The translations under genes and the position numbers were made by a program. DNA of 20,332 bases, taken from the NCBI RefSeq assembly GCF_003472385.1, contig NZ_QRLV01000019.1, positions 1 to 20,332 on the forward strand, in the 5' to 3' direction. Source of the stretch: Sutterella sp. AM11-39 (GTDB lineage: Bacteria > Pseudomonadota > Gammaproteobacteria > Burkholderiales > Burkholderiaceae_F). The notes beneath the pieces were generated by a model. The model was not told the DNA's origin and made no database searches. It saw only the letters and a program-made list of their open reading frames with translations. Shown here in pieces: positions 16,924 to 20,332 of the stretch (positions are counted from its first letter, which is position 1; each line of letters opens with the position of its first letter).

Positions 16924-17865
16924 ATGACCGAACTGAAACGCTGCGTGATCGCTACGCGCGAAAGCCCTCTGGCTATGTGGCAGGCTCTGCACGTGCAGGC
17001 TTTGCTGCGCAATCGTTACCCGGAACTGGACGTCGAAATTCTCGGCATGACCACCAAGGGCGATCAGATTCTCGATAAGACGCTCTCCAAAATCGGCGGC
17101 AAGGGATTGTTCGTCAAGGAACTGGAAGCGGCGATGCTGGAAGGGACCGCAGATTTGGCGGTGCACTCGCTCAAGGACGTGCCCATGGTGTTGCCTGAAG
17201 GCTTTACGCTGGCTGCCGTGAGCTCGCGAGAAGATCCGCGCGACGCGTTTGTGAGTCCCAAGTACGAGCGTCTGGAAGATATGCCCGCAGGCGCCCGCGT
17301 CGGTACCGCGAGCTTGCGCCGTGAACTGATGCTGCGCTCCGAATTCCCGCATCTGACGGTTCTGCCGATCCGAGGCAACGTCGGCACGCGCCTATCCAAG
17401 CTCGACAAAGGAGAATTCGATGCGCTGGTGATGGCCGGTGCCGGTCTCAAGCGCTTGAAGCTCGAAGACCGAATCCGCGAGCTTTTGCCCGTCGAAACCA
17501 GCCTGCCCGCTCCGGGCCAGGGGGCTTTGGGCATCGAAGTGCGCGCCGATCGCAAGGATTTGCTGGAGTTGCTTGCTTTCATCAACGACGAGGACATTCG
17601 TTGCGCGACCGGTGCCGAACGCGCCGTGAGCCGCGCCCTGGGCGGTTCCTGCCAGGTGCCGCTTGCCGCACACGGCATCGTTGAAAACGGTGAACTGTGG
17701 TTGCGCGCGCACGTGGGCGATCACCGCGACGGCCGCAAGATCAGCGCGGAAGCCCGCGGCAAGGCTGCTGACTTTGAAGCCGTGGCCGAACAGGTTGTTG
17801 CCGATCTTAAGGCTCAGGGCGCCGAAGCGCTTCTGGCCGAAGTGCTTGCCGAGACGAGCAAATAA
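16924..17865 (+). CDS. hemC: Hydroxymethylbilane synthase (porphobilinogen deaminase) HemC
   Basis: HemC links four porphobilinogen molecules into hydroxymethylbilane in tetrapyrrole and heme synthesis. The 313-residue protein begins with the typical [17 protein letters not shown] and carries TKGDQILD and [10 protein letters not shown], which holds the catalytic aspartate. GTASLRRE contributes substrate-binding arginines. The [13 protein letters not shown] motif has Cys243, which anchors the dipyrromethane cofactor. Length and motifs are standard. The ATG at 16924 has only a weak GAAAGA upstream. hemD, the next enzyme, lies downstream but is separated by a terminator and about 155 bp, so the two are not tightly coupled. 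Confidence 0.97.
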   Translation: MTELKRCVIATRESPLAMWQALHVQALLRNRYPELDVEILGMTTKGDQILDKTLSKIGGKGLFVKELEAAMLEGTADLAVHSLKDVPMVLPEGFTLAAVSSREDPRDAFVSPKYERLEDMPAGARVGTASLRRELMLRSEFPHLTVLPIRGNVGTRLSKLDKGEFDALVMAGAGLKRLKLEDRIRELLPVETSLPAPGQGALGIEVRADRKDLLELLAFINDEDIRCATGAERAVSRALGGSCQVPLAAHGIVENGELWLRAHVGDHRDGRKISAEARGKAADFEAVAEQVVADLKAQGAEALLAEVLAETSK

Positions 17866-17889
17866 GTCCGACGCTGCAAGGACTTAGCA

Positions 17890-17926
17890 AAGGAGCGGTT
17901 TCTCTTTGCAGGAGCCGCTTTTTTTT
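17890..17926 (+). terminator. Rho-independent terminator of hemC
   Basis: AGCGG (17894-17898) pairs with CCGCT (17915-17919), extended by G-U and A-U pairs below, and runs straight into eight T residues. Confidence 0.75.
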
Positions 17927-17969
17927 GTATTTCGAAATCAAAACCTGTGAACTTTTGTAAAGAGGCGGG

Positions 17970-17975
17970 TAAAAT
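17970..17975 (+). promoter_or_regulatory. Candidate -10 box for hemD
   Basis: TAAAAT at 17970-17975 follows the hemC terminator and precedes the hemD ATG by 47 bp. The -35 is weak (TGTGAA at 17947). Confidence 0.35.
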
Positions 17976-18021
17976 GCGACCTCAATTAAGAATCTGATTT
18001 GGCTTTACAAAAGAAAAGCTC

Positions 18022-18804
18022 ATGGGACTCTCTCATCAACCGGTTATTCTGATGCGCCCCGGCGCCGCCAACGATCGTCTGGCGGCCAAACTCAAAGCCG
18101 ACGGCATTGAAGCCTGGTGCTGGCCGGCCTTTACGATTACGCTTCCTGAAGATCAGGAGCTCGTTGCGCAGCGACTGGCGCATCTCGACGATGTGGACAT
18201 GGTGGTGCTGGCGTCGCCGGCTGCCGTGGCTGCCGTGGCGCATTGGGTGCAGGAGTGGCCCGAACACATTACGCTGGCCACCGTCGGAGAAGGCACGGCG
18301 CGCGTGATTCGTGCCGCCTGGGGTGACGACGTTCCCGTGATCTTTCCCAAGGGAGACGCCGAACAGTCAGGCAGCGAAGCGCTCTTTGATCTTTTGAAGC
18401 ACACTCAAATTCCGCGCCGCGTGCTGATTGCGCGCGGTCAGACCGGTCGCGAGTGGTTGGCCGAACAGCTCACACAGCTTGGCGCCGATGTGGAAAAGTT
18501 AGCCGCCTACGTGCGCGTTCCCATTGAACTTACCACGCAGCAGATCGAGGATCTGCAAAAGGCCATTCACGGTCCGTCTCCCATCATCTACATCACGAGT
18601 TCGGATTCGGTGGCGACACTGCTGCACGCCATCCGTCCCGTGCCGGGCGCCCGCGAATGGTTCCTGCACGGCGCGGCCGTGACGATTCATCCGCGTTGCG
18701 CCGAACGCTTGCGCGAAGCCGGTTTCGTGCATGTGGAAATCACCGGCACGCTCGACGAGCGAGTGCGCGAACACATCGTTTCCAATTTGCTGCGTCTGAC
18801 GTAG
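18022..18804 (+). CDS. hemD: Uroporphyrinogen-III synthase HemD
   Basis: HemD cyclises hydroxymethylbilane with inversion of ring D to give uroporphyrinogen III. Members are poorly conserved, and this one is recognised by its overall pattern over 260 residues: an N-terminal PVILMRPGAANDRLAAKLKADGIE strand-helix, VDMVVLASPAAVAAVAHW, then ATVGEGTARVIR. The second domain has RVLIARGQTGREWLAEQLTQLGADVEKLAAYVR and IIYITSSDSVATLL. These are the standard places for the two alpha/beta domains. Proximity to hemC supports it. The membrane-protein genes (hemX/hemY) that often follow in proteobacteria are absent; ppa follows instead. Confidence 0.9.
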   Translation: MGLSHQPVILMRPGAANDRLAAKLKADGIEAWCWPAFTITLPEDQELVAQRLAHLDDVDMVVLASPAAVAAVAHWVQEWPEHITLATVGEGTARVIRAAWGDDVPVIFPKGDAEQSGSEALFDLLKHTQIPRRVLIARGQTGREWLAEQLTQLGADVEKLAAYVRVPIELTTQQIEDLQKAIHGPSPIIYITSSDSVATLLHAIRPVPGAREWFLHGAAVTIHPRCAERLREAGFVHVEITGTLDERVREHIVSNLLRLT

Positions 18805-18843
18805 CCAGAGGAGACTGGGCGAGGCTAAGATTCCGACAACTGC

Positions 18844-18872
18844 TTGCCAAATCAAGCGGTTGCAACTAAAAT
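18844..18872 (+). promoter_or_regulatory. Sigma-70-type promoter upstream of ppa
   Basis: TTGCCA (18844-18849) and TAAAAT (18867-18872) are exactly 17 bp apart. Transcription would start near 18880, just ahead of the terminator-like hairpin described next. Confidence 0.55.
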
Positions 18873-18889
18873 CTCGCCCCTTGAAGTCG

Positions 18890-18917
18890 GCCCGTTCAAG
18901 TCAACGGGCTGTTTTTT
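18890..18917 (+). terminator. Terminator hairpin between hemD and ppa, possibly an attenuator
   Basis: GCCCGTT (18890-18896) and AACGGGC (18903-18909) form a 7-bp stem followed by TG and six T residues (18912-18917). It can end hemD transcripts, but it also lies in the leader expected from the TTGCCA/TAAAAT promoter. A competing hairpin CTTGAA/TTCAAG (18880-18885 with 18895-18900) overlaps its 5' arm. Confidence 0.7.
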
Positions 18918-18943
18918 GCAATTCCAAATAGAGAAGTTGAGAA

Positions 18944-19495
18944 ATGGGTCTTGCCCGAGTGACCGCCGGCCGCGATCTGCCGCGCGACTTTAATGTGATT
19001 GTTGAAATTCCGGCCAATTCCGCTCCGATCAAGTACGAAGTGGACAAAGAGTCGGGTGCCCTGTTTGTCGATCGTTTCGTCGGTACGGCGATGCACTATC
19101 CCTGCAATTACGGCTATATTCCGCAGACGATTGCAGACGACGGCGACCCGGTTGACGTGTGCGTTCTGACGCCCTTCCCGCTGATGACCGGTACCGTGTG
19201 CCGCTGCCGCGCCGTGGCCGTGCTCGTGATGGAAGACGAAGGCGGCATCGACTGGAAGATTCTTGCCGTGCCCGTGAGCAAGGTCTGTCTGCGTTACGCC
19301 AAGTGGAAGAGCGCCGACGACGTTCCTGCCGACGTGCTCGATCAGATCCGTCACTTCTTCGAACACTACAAGGACCTCGAACCCGGCAAGTGGGTGAAGG
19401 TCAAGGGCTGGAAGAGCCCTGAAGAAGCCGAAAAGCTGATCATGGAAGGCGTCCACGGCTACGAATCGATGGAAGTCAAGCCCAAGACGGCCTAA
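18944..19495 (+). CDS. ppa: Soluble (family I) inorganic pyrophosphatase
   Basis: Ppa hydrolyses pyrophosphate released by biosynthetic reactions, pulling them forward; it is a cytoplasmic, Mg2+-dependent, usually hexameric enzyme. The 183-residue product has the family opening (FNVIVEIPANSAPIKYEVDKESG), the Tyr-rich HYPCNYGYIPQT segment, and the DDGDPVDV signature in which D66, D68 and D71 bind metal. KVKGWKSPEEAEKLI closes the protein as usual. Codon use is strongly biased to C- and G-ending codons, suggesting high expression. The leader is about 64 nt from the likely promoter; no strong Shine-Dalgarno is visible beyond GAGAAGTTGAGAA. Confidence 0.97.
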   Translation: MGLARVTAGRDLPRDFNVIVEIPANSAPIKYEVDKESGALFVDRFVGTAMHYPCNYGYIPQTIADDGDPVDVCVLTPFPLMTGTVCRCRAVAVLVMEDEGGIDWKILAVPVSKVCLRYAKWKSADDVPADVLDQIRHFFEHYKDLEPGKWVKVKGWKSPEEAEKLIMEGVHGYESMEVKPKTA

Positions 19496-19524
19496 TTCCG
19501 TTTGCGGTTTTCTCCGAAATGAGT

Positions 19525-19555
19525 CCCTCGCTTTGAAAAAAAGCGGGGGCTTTTC
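19525..19555 (+). terminator. Rho-independent terminator of ppa
   Basis: CCCTCGCTTT (19525-19534) pairs with AAAGCGGGGG (19540-19549), ten pairs with one G-U, followed by C and four T residues. It insulates ppa from the IscB element that follows. Confidence 0.75.
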
Positions 19556-19606
19556 GTATCCGGCGGCCGTGGCGGCGTTATAGTTTTCGCGCCTCTCAAC
19601 CCACAA

Positions 19607-19865
19607 CCATGAAACAACTGCCGTCAACTACCCCGCTCTAAAGAGCGAGGCTTGATCAAGGCCTTGGTTGACTAGCCTCAGGCCACCCAAAAGGCGGACT
19701 ACGTTGGTTGGGAATGCATAGGCACCGCGGGATGTCAATCCTAGTCCCGCGCTCTGCGGTTCGCGGTTAAAAGCTCTGAGAGGTAGGAGCGGTGCCGCGA
19801 ACAGGTAAACCTCTTCCAACATTGGCGAAGGATTTCAACCGGTCGAAAGACCGAGGAACCAAATC
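19607..19865 (+). ncRNA. omegaRNA (HEARO) guide RNA of the IscB system
   Basis: This RNA guides IscB to DNA. The scaffold begins at 19623 with GTCAAC, which pairs with GTTGAC at 19667-19672 and encloses the CGCTC-TAAA-GAGCG hairpin (19634-19647) and the CTTGATCAAG/CAAGGCCTTG segment, the characteristic HEARO 5' domain. A long-range stem GGCACCGC (19721-19728) with GCGGTGCC (19789-19796) encloses a CGCGGGA/TCCCGCG hairpin (19727-19751, sharing two bases with it). AGAGGT (19779-19784) can pair with ACCTCT (19809-19814) as a pseudoknot. A CGGTC-GAAA-GACCG hairpin (19840-19853) sits just before the iscB start. In known omegaRNAs the guide of about 16 nt is at the 5' end, here about 19607-19622. 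Both RNA ends are estimates; the 3' end may overlap iscB. A TATAGT at 19579-19584 could drive it. Confidence 0.85.
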
Positions 19866-20332
19866 TTGAGAGTATTTGTTGTAAACAAACGAGGACAGCC
19901 CCTGATGCCGTGCTCACCGGCAAAAGCAAGGCTGCTTCTCAAAGAGAAGAAAGCAATCGTCAAAAGGCGCACGCCTTTTACGATTCAACTTACGATCGCA
20001 ACGGGCGAAGCAAAGCAGCCTGTAGCGCTTGGCGTGGATTCTGGCTACAAGCACATTGGTCTTTCGGCCACAACCGAAAAGGCCGAACTCTATGCTTCGG
20101 AAGTCGAACTGCGTCAAGACATCACGGATCTTTTGTCTGCCCGTCTTGCTTTGCGCCGCTCTCGCCGCAGCCGCAAGACGCGCTACCGTGCGCCTCGTTT
20201 CGACAACCGTGTAGCAAGCAAGCGCAAAGGCTGGCTTGCACCTTCGGTGGAAAACCGCATTGCGGCGCACATGTCGCGTGTAGAAGCGGTCATGCGGGTC
20301 TTGCCGGTGACTGCCATAACCGTCGAAACAGC
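19866..20332 (+). CDS. iscB: IscB RNA-guided endonuclease, N-terminal part (runs off the window)
   Basis: IscB proteins are omegaRNA-guided DNA nucleases regarded as ancestors of Cas9. Only the first 155 residues are inside the window. The start is TTG at 19866, with GAGGAA 8-13 bases upstream. It gives MRVFVVNKRGQPLMPCSPAK, and the PLMP motif (12-15) marks the IscB N-terminal PLMP domain. An ATG at 19905 would cut that domain away. RuvC-I follows at VALGVDSG with catalytic D58. The arginine-rich bridge helix (about 92-108, RLALRRSRRSRKTRYR) comes next, then RFDNR, KGWLAPSVENRI and the start of RuvC-II at TAITVET with E154. The HNH domain and RuvC-III should lie beyond the window. No tnpA-type transposase is visible on this side. 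Family identity is firm; activity and full length cannot be judged. Confidence 0.92.
   Translation, partial: MRVFVVNKRGQPLMPCSPAKARLLLKEKKAIVKRRTPFTIQLTIATGEAKQPVALGVDSGYKHIGLSATTEKAELYASEVELRQDITDLLSARLALRRSRRSRKTRYRAPRFDNRVASKRKGWLAPSVENRIAAHMSRVEAVMRVLPVTAITVET

Noticed and set aside
19628..19929. Short minus-strand open frames across the omegaRNA
   Set aside because: They have no family resemblance and overlap strongly structured RNA and the start of iscB.
19905..20332. ATG 19905 as the iscB start
   Set aside because: It would remove the conserved first 13 residues leading into the PLMP motif; TTG 19866 keeps them and has a ribosome site.

Overview
The window looks like a chromosome segment of a GC-rich, host-associated betaproteobacterium. 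A Burkholderiales/Sutterellaceae-like organism is my inference. The reasons are the housekeeping set (mutS, suhB, trmJ, cysE, ffs-dnaX-ybaB, hemC, hemD, ppa), recurring TACAAT/TAAAAT -10 boxes, and a DMSO-reductase-like molybdoenzyme. No rRNA, tRNA or CRISPR array was seen.

Layout. 1-3601: minus-strand suhB-mutS pair, with a terminator after mutS. 3662-7936: plus-strand trmJ, cysE, the SRP RNA gene, dnaX and ybaB; dnaX is split by a +1 frame change that separates the clamp-loader ATPase from the tau C-terminal domain. 8128-10296: a CNNM/CorC-type membrane protein and undecaprenyl-diphosphatase UppP. 10348-12038: an accessory patch with a decayed amidase 3' end, an intact IS630-type transposase-like gene whose catalytic motifs are altered, and three phased 11-bp repeats. 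12039-15026: dmsAB-like genes for a Tat-exported molybdoenzyme and its four-cluster ferredoxin subunit, without a dmsC anchor. 15105-16611: argH on the minus strand. 16924-19495: hemC, hemD and ppa, each with its own terminator-like or promoter-like signals.

19600-20332 (runs off the window): the most notable element. A highly structured RNA of about 250 nt matches the HEARO/omega-RNA type and lies directly upstream of a TTG-started reading frame. That frame carries the IscB PLMP motif, the RuvC-I aspartate, the arginine-rich bridge helix and the start of RuvC-II. This is an OMEGA (IscB-omegaRNA) RNA-guided nuclease locus; the probable guide lies at the RNA's 5' end and overlaps host flanking DNA.

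Functional links are mostly ordinary: HemC feeds hydroxymethylbilane to HemD; CysE supplies O-acetylserine for cysteine; ArgH completes arginine synthesis; DmsA and DmsB form a respiratory reductase. The items that deserve a second look are the IscB-omegaRNA locus, the transposase-derived protein with altered catalytic residues and the repeats beside it, and the split dnaX.
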